Shown here piece after piece: positions 1-7,603 of a stretch of DNA of 28,053 nt; the stretch's first letter is position 1; each line of letters opens with the position of its first letter. Below the pieces are notes generated by a model. The model did not search any database. It was given only the letters and a program-made list of their open reading frames with translations, and was not told where the DNA came from. This stretch comes from an uncultured bacterium (GTDB lineage Bacteria; Bacillota_I; Bacilli_A; RF39; UBA660), in assembly GCA_900314225.1 (NCBI GenBank), contig OMUM01000086.1:1-28053 (forward strand), in the 5' to 3' direction. A program made the position numbers and the translations under genes.

Positions 1-11
1 ATGATTATTAG

Positions 12-40
12 AAATCCTATTAGTAGGGTTTTTATTTTTT
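12..40 (+). terminator. Rho-independent terminator of a gene upstream of the window
   Basis: An 8-bp stem (12-19 pairing with 24-31, one G-U pair) has a 4-base loop and runs straight into a T-rich tract at 29-40. It lies just before the first gene's promoter and points rightward, so it probably ends a transcript entering from the left. The upstream gene itself is not visible. Confidence 0.7.
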
Positions 41-48
41 TATATTTT

Positions 49-57
49 TGATATAAT
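49..57 (+). promoter_or_regulatory. Extended -10 promoter for the SGNH-like gene
   Basis: TG-A-TATAAT is a perfect -10 with the TG extension, 26 bases before the start codon. Only a T-tract sits where a -35 box should be, as is usual for extended -10 promoters. The region overlaps the tail of the preceding terminator. Confidence 0.6.
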
Positions 58-83
58 GAAAATATAAAAAAGAGGTTGATTTT

Positions 84-1004
84 ATGGCTAAATATAAAAA
101 TCTTTATAATTCTTCTAAAAAAAAGAAAAATAGCAAAAATAATGAAAAAAATAAAAGTAAAATTAATTTAGAGAATACTATTAGAATTAGAACTGATGAT
201 ATTAGATTAAATGATGCAGATACTCTTGACACTAGTTTTTTGGAAGGTCGGATAGATAAAAAAATAAAGAAAAATAAAATAAGAAAAGAAAATATTCTTA
301 ATAGTGCTGGTAAAAAAAAGTTAAATTTAAAGCCATTTAGATTTATTTTTTTCGGTATCTCTTTTCTTTTGATATTTGTTTTTCTTATTATAATTATTAT
401 GAATAATTCTTTTTTTGAAACTAAATCTAATAAATTTGATAAAAATATTGAAGATGTTTCTATTAAAATTGATAATAATTATTTATTTGTAGGTGATTAT
501 AATACTAATAAATTAGATTTTAAAGATTTCCATTATGTTAAGAGTTCTGACGATAATATGACTTCTAGTGATTTATTTAACCATATAAAGGAAAGAATAT
601 ATTGCTATAATCCTTCTCATATATTTATTAATATAGGTATTAATGATTTAGCTGATAATAAATCAAATAATGAAATTATAGAAAATTTAAGTAAAATTAT
701 TGAAGGCATTAAAGATAATAGACCAGTTGCTAAAATATATATTGAATCATTATATCCAATTAATAAAGATGTTGATGATTATGATAGTGATATTTTAAGC
801 AAAGATGTTGATAATAATAAGATAGTTAATTTAAATGAAAGAATAAAAGATCTTACTATAGAAAAGAAAGTTAATTATATTGATATGTATAGTTTACTTG
901 TTGATAACGATAAATTAGATTCTAATTATACTGATAATGGGATTTATCTAAATAAGAAGGGTAATGAAGTCGTTAAGAAAAAAATTAATGAAATAATAGG
1001 TTGA
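84..1004 (+). CDS. Membrane-anchored SGNH/GDSL-fold protein lacking the catalytic triad
   Basis: A 306-residue protein with a Lys/Asn-rich cytoplasmic N-terminus (about 1-85), one transmembrane helix (about 86-107) and an extracellular domain that reads like an SGNH hydrolase. Block I appears at 135-140 as FVGDYN, where active enzymes have GDS, so the nucleophile Ser is Tyr139. The Gly/Asn oxyanion block is kept (INIGINDL, near 186-193). The last block is NGIYLN (285-290) where DGxHLN is expected, so both Asp and His appear replaced (Asn285, Tyr288). The fold assignment rests on these block positions. Loss of activity is inference; a role as a binding domain on surface glycans is possible. 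AGAGG precedes the ATG. The gene ends 5 bases before the VanW start codon, so the two are probably co-transcribed. Confidence 0.6.
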   Translation: MAKYKNLYNSSKKKKNSKNNEKNKSKINLENTIRIRTDDIRLNDADTLDTSFLEGRIDKKIKKNKIRKENILNSAGKKKLNLKPFRFIFFGISFLLIFVFLIIIIMNNSFFETKSNKFDKNIEDVSIKIDNNYLFVGDYNTNKLDFKDFHYVKSSDDNMTSSDLFNHIKERIYCYNPSHIFINIGINDLADNKSNNEIIENLSKIIEGIKDNRPVAKIYIESLYPINKDVDDYDSDILSKDVDNNKIVNLNERIKDLTIEKKVNYIDMYSLLVDNDKLDSNYTDNGIYLNKKGNEVVKKKINEIIG

Positions 1005-1009
1005 TTTGT

Positions 1010-2236
1010 ATGAATAAATTCTTTGATAAAAATAAAAAAATAATTATTGTTATTATTTCTATGTTTATTTTTGCTTTTTTATGTTTAGTTGGCTATAATT
1101 TATATTTAGTTAAAAAATTTGATAATCAAATATTTAATAATACATATGTTGATAAGTTTGATTTAACTAATTATGATTTTAGTCATGCAGAAGAAAAGAT
1201 TGATTTTTGTAGTGAATATCTATTAAGTAAAAAAATTAAATTGAAGATAAATGGAAATAATTATATTTATACTTTGAAAGATTTAGGTTTTAGTGTAGAT
1301 AGTAAGAAGACAATTTTTCAAATTAAGAATTATCAAGATAAGTTAAGTTTTTCTGACAAAATAAACATTATTAATAAAAAAATAAAAAAGAATTTTTATG
1401 TTTATTATTCTGTTGATGATAATAAATTAAATGAGTTTTTAAATAGTGTTAAGAATTCTTTTGATGTAGTAGCTACAAATAGTTATTTTGATACTAGTGA
1501 AGGGGTTAAATATGTTAAGGGTAGTGATGGTTTTTCTCTTAATGTTTCTAATAGTTTAAATGTTATTAATAGTTATTTTAAAAAACCAATTAAGAATAAT
1601 GCTTCTATTGAATTAATTGGTGATATAAGTAAGTCTAATTATAATGAAAGTTATGCCAGTATTGATACTATGACTTCTTCTTTTGTTACTAATTTTAATC
1701 CTTGGGTTACTGCTAGGGCTACTAATTTGCGTGTGGCACTTAATTATATTAATGGAGCAATTATTGAACCAGGTGAGATATTCTCGTATTATAAGTATGC
1801 TGGTCCATATGATAAGGCTGGTTATGTATTCTATTATGAGTTTGTTGGTAATGGTGTTTGTCAAATAGCAACAACTACATACAATGCAGCTTTGCTTGGA
1901 GGACTTGAGATTGTTAAAAGGTATCCTCATGCTAAAAAGAGTGTTTATGTACCTGGAGGACTTGATGCTACTGTTGCTAGTTACTCTAGTGGTTGGAATG
2001 TTGATATGCAATGGAAAAATACTTATGAATATCCAATTTATATAAAGGCTTATTCAGTTGGTGGAGAAGCTCATGTTGAGTTTTGGTCAAATAGTAATGC
2101 AAAGGAAGGAAAAACATATACGACTGAATCTGTTTGGTTACATGGAAGAGGTTATAAAACTTATCTTCATACTTTTAAAGATGGGGTGGAGATTAATAAA
2201 AGTTTGATTGCAACTACTTGGTATTCCGAAGATTAG
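1010..2236 (+). CDS. VanW-family membrane protein
   Basis: A 408-residue protein with an N-terminal membrane anchor (about residues 10-32), a middle region resembling the peptidoglycan-binding_4 domain (YTLKDLGFSVD and similar), and a C-terminal VanW domain. Recognisable VanW features are LNYINGAIIEPGEIFSYY, GNGVCQIATT and YVPGGLDATV followed by Trp-rich strands. The family is named after a vanB-operon accessory gene but is widespread in Gram-positive bacteria, with no settled biochemical function; a cell-surface role is likely. I place the start at ATG 1010, where AGG at 998-1000 gives 9-base spacing; an in-frame TTG at 1001 abuts that AGG and is unlikely. It follows the SGNH-like gene with almost no gap and ends in a terminator that contains its stop codon. 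Confidence 0.85.
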   Translation: MNKFFDKNKKIIIVIISMFIFAFLCLVGYNLYLVKKFDNQIFNNTYVDKFDLTNYDFSHAEEKIDFCSEYLLSKKIKLKINGNNYIYTLKDLGFSVDSKKTIFQIKNYQDKLSFSDKINIINKKIKKNFYVYYSVDDNKLNEFLNSVKNSFDVVATNSYFDTSEGVKYVKGSDGFSLNVSNSLNVINSYFKKPIKNNASIELIGDISKSNYNESYASIDTMTSSFVTNFNPWVTARATNLRVALNYINGAIIEPGEIFSYYKYAGPYDKAGYVFYYEFVGNGVCQIATTTYNAALLGGLEIVKRYPHAKKSVYVPGGLDATVASYSSGWNVDMQWKNTYEYPIYIKAYSVGGEAHVEFWSNSNAKEGKTYTTESVWLHGRGYKTYLHTFKDGVEINKSLIATTWYSED

Positions 2237-2263
2237 ATTTATGTTCTAATCTTCTTTTTTTTT
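2228..2263 (+). terminator. Terminator after the VanW gene
   Basis: A perfect 10-bp stem (2228-2237 with 2245-2254), 7-base loop, then nine Ts (2255-2263). The VanW stop codon (2234-2236) lies inside the left arm. Confidence 0.9.
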
Positions 2264-2293
2264 CATACTATTAATTAGAAAGAGAGGAACAAT

Positions 2294-2554
2294 ATGGAAA
2301 TGTTAAAAGTAAGTAGTAAATCTAATCCAAATAGTGTTGCTGGAGCAATTGCTAATATATTTAGAGAAAAAGGTATTGTTGAAATACAAGCAGTAGGGGC
2401 TGGTGCACTTAATCAAGCAATTAAAGCTGTAGCGATAGCAAGAGGATTTGTTGCACCGACGGGTAAAAATTTAGTTTGTATACCAGCGTTTCAAGATATT
2501 TCTATTGAAGGTGAAGAGAGGACTGCTATTAAATTAATTGTTGAAGCTAAATAA
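2294..2554 (+). CDS. spoVS: Stage V sporulation protein S
   Basis: An 86-residue protein matching SpoVS along its full length: LKVSSKSNPNSVAGAIA at the N-terminus, the VEIQAVGAGALNQA core, and GKNLVCIPAF before the C-terminal strand. In Bacillus it affects septation and the later spore stages; the fold is Alba-like, suggesting nucleic-acid binding. Homologues also occur in bacteria that do not sporulate, so it does not prove sporulation. AGAGAGG sits before the ATG. Terminators on both sides make it a single-gene unit. I could not find a convincing promoter in the roughly 30 bases between the upstream T-tract and the RBS (TACTAT at 2266-2271 is a weak -10 candidate). Confidence 0.93.
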   Translation: MEMLKVSSKSNPNSVAGAIANIFREKGIVEIQAVGAGALNQAIKAVAIARGFVAPTGKNLVCIPAFQDISIEGEERTAIKLIVEAK

Positions 2555-2568
2555 GCTTCTTTTTCTTT
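2543..2568 (+). terminator. Terminator after spoVS
   Basis: A 6-bp stem (2543-2548 with 2554-2559) and 5-base loop are followed by five Ts, a C and three Ts. The spoVS stop codon (2552-2554) is in the loop and right arm. Confidence 0.75.
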
Positions 2569-2594
2569 ACTATGAAATAATTATATTTTATAAT
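2566..2594 (+). promoter_or_regulatory. Promoter of the zinc-ribbon pseudogene
   Basis: TTTACT (2566-2571), a 17-base spacer, then TATAAT (2589-2594). A second TATAAT at 2598-2603 is too close to the start to be the main -10. The -35 box overlaps the tail of the spoVS terminator. The promoter looks intact although the gene behind it is broken. Confidence 0.5.
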
Positions 2595-2615
2595 TATTAT
2601 AATTGGAGTGATAGT

Positions 2616-3750
2616 ATGAATAATAATGGTGAAAATGATACTACAATTATTTGCTCTAGATGTGGTGCTGAAATGAAAGCTAGTGCTAGATATTGCATGA
2701 AGTGTGGAAATCTTAATCCTAATCATCCAGATAATAGAGCTATGTTAAAATATATGCCAAATATACAGTCTTATTATGTTCAATCAAATGGAAAAATTGA
2801 TTATTTAAACAATAATTCATCTGAAGAAAAAGTTGCTAATAATGGTGGTAGTAATACTATATGTTTTTTTGTTAATTATTTGATTTATGTGTTTTTGATT
2901 ATTCTTTCTTTTGTTTTTGCTAGTAAAATTTTTTATACACCTCAAGCCTTATTTTTATTAATATCTTCAATTGTTTTTTTGTATATTTATTCTTTAGAAA
3001 AAATGTATATGAAAATGAATAAAAAATGGTGGTTAGTTTTTATTCCATTTTATAATTCTTATGTTCTTTCGGATGCAGTGCTTGGTAGTGGTTTACTTTC
3101 TCTTTTATTGTTAATACCAGTTGTTGGAGCAATATTTAATGTTATTTTAATATATAATCTTGGTAAAAAATTTGGTAAAAATGGATTTTTAACTGTTATT
3201 TTTACTTTTATTCTAATCCCAATAATTGGATTAGGTGAATCTTCTTTTGAAGGATTAAAAATTACTATAGATGACGCTTCTCTTGAAAGAAATTATAAAT
3301 ACAAAAGAATATTCTTTTATACTATTTTAATTGTAGGAATATTTTCTCTAGGTTTAATTATTTATAATAATCTTGGTAATAATTTTGATAAATTTAAAGT
3401 TACTGATAATTATCCTTATATTGGTAATGATATGAGAAAATAGCTTATTAATGATATAGATAGTTCTAATAATATTTATTGTAATGGAAAATTTTATGAT
3501 GGATCAGATGGTGTGTATCATTTCTATTATTCTAATTTAGCTAAATCATTAAGTTATACTGACAAGTTATATAAATGACATCTGGTTGGCTATATTAAGA
3601 TGGAAGTTACTAATGGTTCTATTTCACTTACTGATGGTAATAAGGGGACTTGATGAAACTAATTTTATTTATTTAGATAGTAGTGATGTTAGTGATTTGA
3701 AAAAGCTGGATGAATCTTATAAATCTGGAACTTTGTGTGAAATTAATTAG
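2616..3750 (+). pseudogene. Broken gene for a zinc-ribbon membrane protein (DUF5684-like)
   Basis: The 5' part (2616-3443) reads as a 275-residue protein. It has an N-terminal zinc ribbon with two CxxC pairs (ICSRCG and YCMKCG), then several helices with a DUF5684-like signature (KKWWLVFIPFYNSYVL, LGKKFGKNG), and a final helix entering an extracellular tail. Translation stops at TAG 3441, but the same frame continues as protein-like sequence (YCNGKFYDGSDGVYHFYYS and so on) to TGA 3576, then again to TGA 3651. A +1 shift at the GGGGA run near 3644-3648 restores a readable end (DETNFIYLDSSDVSDLKKL) to TAG 3750. Two nonsense changes and one frameshift in a roughly 378-codon frame indicate recent inactivation, or assembly error. 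The start is set at ATG 2616 (GGAGTGAT upstream); an earlier in-frame ATG at 2538 lies within spoVS. A truncated but functional 275-residue product remains possible. Confidence 0.75.
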
Positions 3751-3813
3751 CTTTTATATACTAGTTTTCACATCAATTGCAATACTACAAAATTATAAAT
3801 TATATATTTTTTC

Positions 3814-3842
3814 TTGATAAAATTTATAAAATTTACTATAAT
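3814..3842 (+). promoter_or_regulatory. Promoter of the T-box / DUF1653-serS unit
   Basis: TTGATA (3814-3819), a 17-base spacer, and a perfect TATAAT (3837-3842). Transcription would begin near 3849, just before the conserved 5' end of the T-box leader. The stretch 3751-3813 between the pseudogene and this promoter shows nothing else recognisable. Confidence 0.85.
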
Positions 3843-3848
3843 AAATCT

Positions 3849-4034
3849 AAGTCGATGATTAGAACTAATAATAAGGGTATTTAATTTTAGAGAATTCGTG
3901 GTTGGTGAAAACGATATTAAATTCTTATTTATCTACTCTATAGATGATTTATTCCGGGTAATACCGTTATCTAATTGAGTTAAAATAAGGATGGTACCGT
4001 GCATTTGCACTCCTTGATATCATTCTTTTTTTAT
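3849..4034 (+). promoter_or_regulatory. T-box leader, probably serine-specific
   Basis: This is a tRNA-sensing riboswitch that lets transcription continue when uncharged tRNA accumulates. Landmarks appear in the expected order: GTCGATGATTAGAA (Stem I base), AGAGA with GTGGTTGGTGAAAAC (the Stem I AG bulge and apical loop, 3893-3912), a likely specifier codon TCT at 3937-3939, a GGGTAATACC hairpin (Stem III), and the T-box sequence AAGGATGGTACCGTG (3987-4001). TCT is a serine codon and serS lies downstream, so the serine assignment agrees with context. A second TCT at 3932-3934 leaves the exact specifier position open. The alternative terminator is listed separately. Confidence 0.9.
3987..4034 (+). 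terminator. Conditional terminator of the T-box
   Basis: AAGGA (3987-3991) pairs with TCCTT (4011-4015) and GTGC (3999-4002) with GCAC (4007-4010) around an ATTT loop. TGGTACC (3992-3998) is left as the segment available for the antiterminator. A T-rich tract follows at 4021-4034. In the alternative antiterminator fold, TGGTACC would form the bulge that binds the tRNA acceptor end. Confidence 0.75.
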
Positions 4035-4045
4035 TTGGAGGATTA

Positions 4046-4285
4046 ATGAGAAAATTACATATTAATAAAATTTATAAACATTTTAAGGGAAATTTATATT
4101 TTGTTTTAGGTACTGCTTTTCACTCGGAAACTGGTGAAGAACTTGTTTTATATCGAGCTTTATATGATGATTGTTTGATATATGCTAGACCTATTAATAT
4201 GTTTTTAAGTGAAGTTGATAAGGATAAATATCCGGATGTTAAACAAAAGTATAGATTTGAAGAAATTAAAATAGATAAAAAATAG
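4046..4285 (+). CDS. DUF1653 family protein
   Basis: A 79-residue protein matching the small DUF1653 family: YKHFKGNLYFVLGTAFHSETGEE is the diagnostic core, followed by LVLYRALYDD and the RPINMFLSEV end. The family has no proven function; its fold suggests a small beta-barrel. GGAGG lies before the ATG. It sits between the serine T-box and serS with only 8 bases to serS, so it should respond to serine tRNA charging. That is the most informative context for it in this window. Identification is confident, function unknown. Confidence 0.88.
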   Translation: MRKLHINKIYKHFKGNLYFVLGTAFHSETGEELVLYRALYDDCLIYARPINMFLSEVDKDKYPDVKQKYRFEEIKIDKK

Positions 4286-4293
4286 GAGGATTT

Positions 4294-5577
4294 ATGATAG
4301 ATATTAAATTAATAAGAGAAAATAGGGATTTGGTTAAGGAGAATATTAAGAAGAAATTTCAAGATGAGAAATTACCTTTAGTTGATGAAGTATATGAATT
4401 AGATAAAAGAGTAAGAGAAGTACAGGTTAAAGTAGATGGTTTAAAAGCAACAAAGAATAAATTAAGTGGACAAATTGGTATTCTTATGAAAGATGGTAAG
4501 AAGGATGAGGCAAATAAGATAAAAGAAGATATCAAAAATAATTCTTCTGAGATTGCTAAATTGGAAGAAGAACAAGTTGAATTAAATAAAAAAATTAAAA
4601 ATATAATGATGGTTATTCCTCAAATAATGGATCCTTCTGTTCCAATTGGTAAGGATGATTCAGAAAATGTTGAGGTTCAAAGATTTGGAGAACCATTTGT
4701 TCCTAGTTATGAGATTCCATATCATGCTGATATTATTAATAATTTAGGTGGAATGGATAAAGAAGCTGCTGGTAGAACAAGTGGAGAAGGTTTCTATTAT
4801 TTACTTGGTGATATAGCAAGACTTCACGAGGCCATGCTTGCTTATGCAAGAGACTTTATGATTGATGCTGGATTTACTTATGCAATACCACCTTTTATGA
4901 TTCATTCTGATGTTGTAACTGGGGTTATGTCTTTTCCTGAAATGGAAGCAATGATGTATAAAATAGAAGGGGAAGATTTATATTTAATTGGTACTTCAGA
5001 ACATTCAATGATTGGTAAATTTAAAGATCAAATAATAAAAAAAGAAGATTTACCTATTCATATGACAAGTTATTCTCCTTGTTTTAGAAAAGAGGGAGGA
5101 AGTCATGGTTTAGAGGAACGTGGTTTATATCGTGTTCATCAATTTGAAAAACAAGAAATGATTGTTATCTGTGAACCAGAAGATTCAATGGATTGGTATG
5201 AAAAGATGTGGAAGTTAACTGTTAAATTATTTAGAAGTTTTGATGTACCTGTAAGACAATTAGAATGTTGTAGTGGTGATTTGGCTGATTTAAAGGTTAA
5301 ATCTTGTGATATTGAGGCATGGAGTCCAAGACAAAAGAAATATTTTGAAGTTGGTAGTTGTTCAACTTTAGGAGATGCTCAAGCAAGACGACTTGGTATT
5401 CGTACTAAAGGGGATAAAGGAACATATTACTTACATACATTAAATAATACTGTTGTAGCTTCTCCTCGTGGTTTAATTGCTGTAATAGAGAATAATTATC
5501 AAGAAGATGGAAGTATCAAGATTCCTAAGGTTTTGCAACCATATATGGGTGGTAAAGAATTTATTAGAGCTAAATAA
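4294..5577 (+). CDS. serS: Serine-tRNA ligase
   Basis: A 427-residue class II synthetase that charges tRNA-Ser. The N-terminal helical hairpin (about 30-100) that contacts the long variable arm is clear. The catalytic core carries GTSEH, motif 2 (CFRKEGGSHGLEERGLYRVH) and a motif 3 region (ASPRGLIAVIENNYQ). Details differ from the common bacterial form: motif 2 has GGSHGLEERG where AGSxGRDTRG is usual, and motif 3 has NNTVVASPR where NGSGLAVGR is usual. CSGDLADLKVKSCDIEAW also recalls the archaeal/second bacterial subgroup. AGGAGG precedes the ATG at 6-base spacing. The gene is second in the T-box unit and ends at a strong terminator. Confidence 0.95.
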   Translation: MIDIKLIRENRDLVKENIKKKFQDEKLPLVDEVYELDKRVREVQVKVDGLKATKNKLSGQIGILMKDGKKDEANKIKEDIKNNSSEIAKLEEEQVELNKKIKNIMMVIPQIMDPSVPIGKDDSENVEVQRFGEPFVPSYEIPYHADIINNLGGMDKEAAGRTSGEGFYYLLGDIARLHEAMLAYARDFMIDAGFTYAIPPFMIHSDVVTGVMSFPEMEAMMYKIEGEDLYLIGTSEHSMIGKFKDQIIKKEDLPIHMTSYSPCFRKEGGSHGLEERGLYRVHQFEKQEMIVICEPEDSMDWYEKMWKLTVKLFRSFDVPVRQLECCSGDLADLKVKSCDIEAWSPRQKKYFEVGSCSTLGDAQARRLGIRTKGDKGTYYLHTLNNTVVASPRGLIAVIENNYQEDGSIKIPKVLQPYMGGKEFIRAK

Positions 5578-5580
5578 GAT

Positions 5581-5616
5581 AAAGCAATTATAGTTGTTAG
5601 CTATAGTTGCTTTTTT
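5581..5616 (+). terminator. Terminator after serS
   Basis: A 10-bp stem with one G-U (5584-5593 with 5601-5610), extended by AAA/TTT, a 7-base loop and six Ts. Confidence 0.9.
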
Positions 5617-5680
5617 GTTTTAGTAATTAAGTTAATTATAATTACCTAATTTATAGATACTTTTATTTTGTTATTTATTT

Positions 5681-5689
5681 TGTTATAAT
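5681..5689 (+). promoter_or_regulatory. Extended -10 promoter of the zinc-ribbon/TPM pair
   Basis: TG-T-TATAAT lies 19 bases before the chosen ATG. No good -35 box is seen (TTTTAT at 5661-5666 is at the right distance but poor). Confidence 0.6.
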
Positions 5690-5708
5690 TTTGTTAGGAT
5701 GTGGTTTT

Positions 5709-6623
5709 ATGAATGATGGTATTGGTTTTGGTGAAAGAAATGATGATTTTTTTATAGAAACTGAAAATAATACTATAAAGGATAGTATGCTATGTTTTAG
5801 ATGTACAGTTTGTGGTACTATGATTAAGACAAAAGATTCAATTATTAAATGTCCTTTTTGTGGTAGTGCAGTTGAAATAGCTGATTCTTTATATTTTCCT
5901 GAGCAAATTATTCCTTTTAGTAAAACTTTAGATGATGCTAAGAAAGATTATAAAAAACATGTTTTATTTAATCCTTTAATTCCTTTTTCTTTTAAAAAGA
6001 AGAGTACTATTAATTCAATGTTTTCAGTATTTTTACCAGTAAGTTTAAATAATGTTAATATTTCTGGAGAAGTTTCTTTTTTAGGAGCAAATAAAACTGA
6101 TAAAGGGCAAAAGCTTTCAATGATAGAAAAGCATGAATTATTTTATACTGTAAATTTTGATTATAATAATGTTTTTATTAATTGCTTTCCTAAGATTGAC
6201 GATATTTTTTTAAATAAAGTTTATTCCTATAATTTAAATAATTTACATGACTTTGATGAGAATGAATTAAATAAAGAGAATATTTTTTTAGGTGAAATTG
6301 ATAATGATAAGATAAATGAAAAAGCAAATAAAAAAGTTATAAATCATGCTTTAATTATAATTAGAGATAATATTAATTATGGTTTAAAAAAATTAAATAA
6401 AAATAGTATGATTATTAATAATAAAAGTTCTAAAATTATATATGTACCAGTATATATGTTAAATGTAAAATATAAAAATAAGTTTTACTTATATTTAATG
6501 AATGGTGAAAATGGTAAGTATAATATGAAGCTAACTATAGGTATTTTTGAAACAATTATATTTTCAATTATTGTTTTTTGTTTAATATTTTTATTAGCGT
6601 TTTTATTGACATATTTATTTTAG
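5709..6623 (+). CDS. Zinc-ribbon protein with a C-terminal membrane helix
   Basis: A 304-residue protein of unknown function. A zinc ribbon lies near the N-terminus (Cys32/Cys35 and Cys48/Cys51, the latter in CPFCGS), followed by PEQIIPFSKTLDDAKKDYKKH. That segment typifies a family of zinc-ribbon proteins in Gram-positive bacteria often labelled TFIIB-type or helicase-like without evidence. A beta-rich middle follows (LPVSLNNVNISGEVSF), and one or two closely spaced helices form the C-terminus (about 277-304), so the bulk is cytosolic and tail-anchored. The ATG at 5709 is preceded by GGATGTG; an in-frame TTG at 5691 lies in the promoter region and was rejected. Its stop codon is part of the RBS of the TPM gene, so the two are translated together. 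Confidence 0.7.
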   Translation: MNDGIGFGERNDDFFIETENNTIKDSMLCFRCTVCGTMIKTKDSIIKCPFCGSAVEIADSLYFPEQIIPFSKTLDDAKKDYKKHVLFNPLIPFSFKKKSTINSMFSVFLPVSLNNVNISGEVSFLGANKTDKGQKLSMIEKHELFYTVNFDYNNVFINCFPKIDDIFLNKVYSYNLNNLHDFDENELNKENIFLGEIDNDKINEKANKKVINHALIIIRDNINYGLKKLNKNSMIINNKSSKIIYVPVYMLNVKYKNKFYLYLMNGENGKYNMKLTIGIFETIIFSIIVFCLIFLLAFLLTYLF

Positions 6624-6631
6624 GAGGGTAT

Positions 6632-7441
6632 ATGAAAAAGATAAAATTTATTGTTTTTTGGTTTATATTGTTTTTTATATTTAGTATAAATGTTAATGCT
6701 AGTTCTAACACTTATACTAGATCTAATAATAATTTATTAGTACCAAAAGATGTTATAGTTACTAGGGAAAATATTAATGCAATTTTAAATACTCCAGCTG
6801 TTTCTAGTAGTGAGAAAATTTATGATTTTGCTAATTTATTAACAGATGCAGAAGAAAAGAAATTGTTCAAAGAAATAAATGAATATATTAATAATACTAC
6901 TATTGATGCAGCTATTGTGACTACTCGAGATTTAAGAGGCTTTTCAATTGCTGATTATGCAAATAATTTTTATGATTATAATGATTTTATGAGTGATGGT
7001 GTTGCTTTTGTTATATATGTTGGAGATAATGAGCCTTCAATTTATATGGCAAATAGTGGTGATACAAAAGGAAAAGTTTTTACTATATATACACAGAAAA
7101 GAATTAATCAGATATTAGCTTATGTTTATAAAAATATAAGTGCTGGTAATTATTATAATGCTTGTAGTGATTATATAAAAATTTTAAGTGGTTATTTTAA
7201 TTTAAATAGAAATACTGAATATGTAGTTAACGATAAAGGAAATATTGTAAAGAATATTCCTTGGTTTGGAATAATTATATTATCTTTTACTCTGACATTT
7301 ATTATTGATGTTATATTATATACTAAGATTGTTAATAATAAGAAAGTTAGTACTTTAGATATTTTGGATGATTGTGTTGATAAAAGTACGTTAATGGTTA
7401 AGAATAATACTTCTCAATTTATTAATAATAAGTTTCAATAA
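6632..7441 (+). CDS. TPM-domain membrane protein
   Basis: A 269-residue protein with a signal sequence (about 1-24, ending near NVNASS), a TPM domain (about 65-195; IYDFANLLTDAEEKKLF, then IDAAIVTTRDLRGFS, and SDGVAFVIYVGDN), and a transmembrane helix near 210-232 with a short cytoplasmic tail. TPM domains occur in photosystem II repair proteins and in YgcG-like bacterial proteins; acid phosphatase activity is reported for some plant members, but the bacterial role is unclear. GGAGGG lies before the ATG at 6632; an in-frame ATG at 6578 sits inside the upstream gene. It is tightly coupled to the zinc-ribbon gene upstream, suggesting a shared envelope function. Confidence 0.75.
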   Translation: MKKIKFIVFWFILFFIFSINVNASSNTYTRSNNNLLVPKDVIVTRENINAILNTPAVSSSEKIYDFANLLTDAEEKKLFKEINEYINNTTIDAAIVTTRDLRGFSIADYANNFYDYNDFMSDGVAFVIYVGDNEPSIYMANSGDTKGKVFTIYTQKRINQILAYVYKNISAGNYYNACSDYIKILSGYFNLNRNTEYVVNDKGNIVKNIPWFGIIILSFTLTFIIDVILYTKIVNNKKVSTLDILDDCVDKSTLMVKNNTSQFINNKFQ

Positions 7442-7468
7442 GGATTTTTTATAAGTCCTTTTTTTTTA
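7440..7468 (+). terminator. Terminator after the TPM gene
   Basis: An 8-bp stem with one G-U (7440-7447 with 7453-7460), 5-base loop, then a T-run to 7468. It begins in the stop codon. Confidence 0.8.
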
Positions 7469-7603
7469 CGTAATTTGTTTAATATATTTAATTAATATTT
7501 TGTATTAATATTTCTTTATTTTTTATTAGCTTCTATTTATTACTTTATATATCAACAAAAAATAAGTATATAAATTTTTTATATCTAAATAAATATTATC
7601 AGT

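Noticed and set aside
1613..2011. 132-codon minus-strand open frame opposite the VanW gene
   Set aside because: Shadow of a conserved coding region, without RBS or promoter.
1010..2236. Vancomycin resistance determinant
   Set aside because: VanW domains are widespread and no vanHAX or vanRS-type genes are nearby; the name alone gives no resistance claim.
3441..3653. Reading TGA as Trp to extend the zinc-ribbon gene
   Set aside because: TGA clearly ends intact genes here (SGNH-like, cotE, fmt, rsgA) and Trp is TGG; the frame also contains a TAG and a shift, so recoding would not rescue it.
3444..3813. tRNA or small RNA gene in the 600-base gap before serS
   Set aside because: No cloverleaf or conserved tRNA boxes were seen; most of the stretch is pseudogene remnant followed by the T-box promoter.
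7470..7603. AT-rich stretch as a replication origin
   Set aside because: No DnaA-box-like TTATNCACA sequences and no dnaA/dnaN context; it reads as an ordinary intergenic stretch before a promoter.
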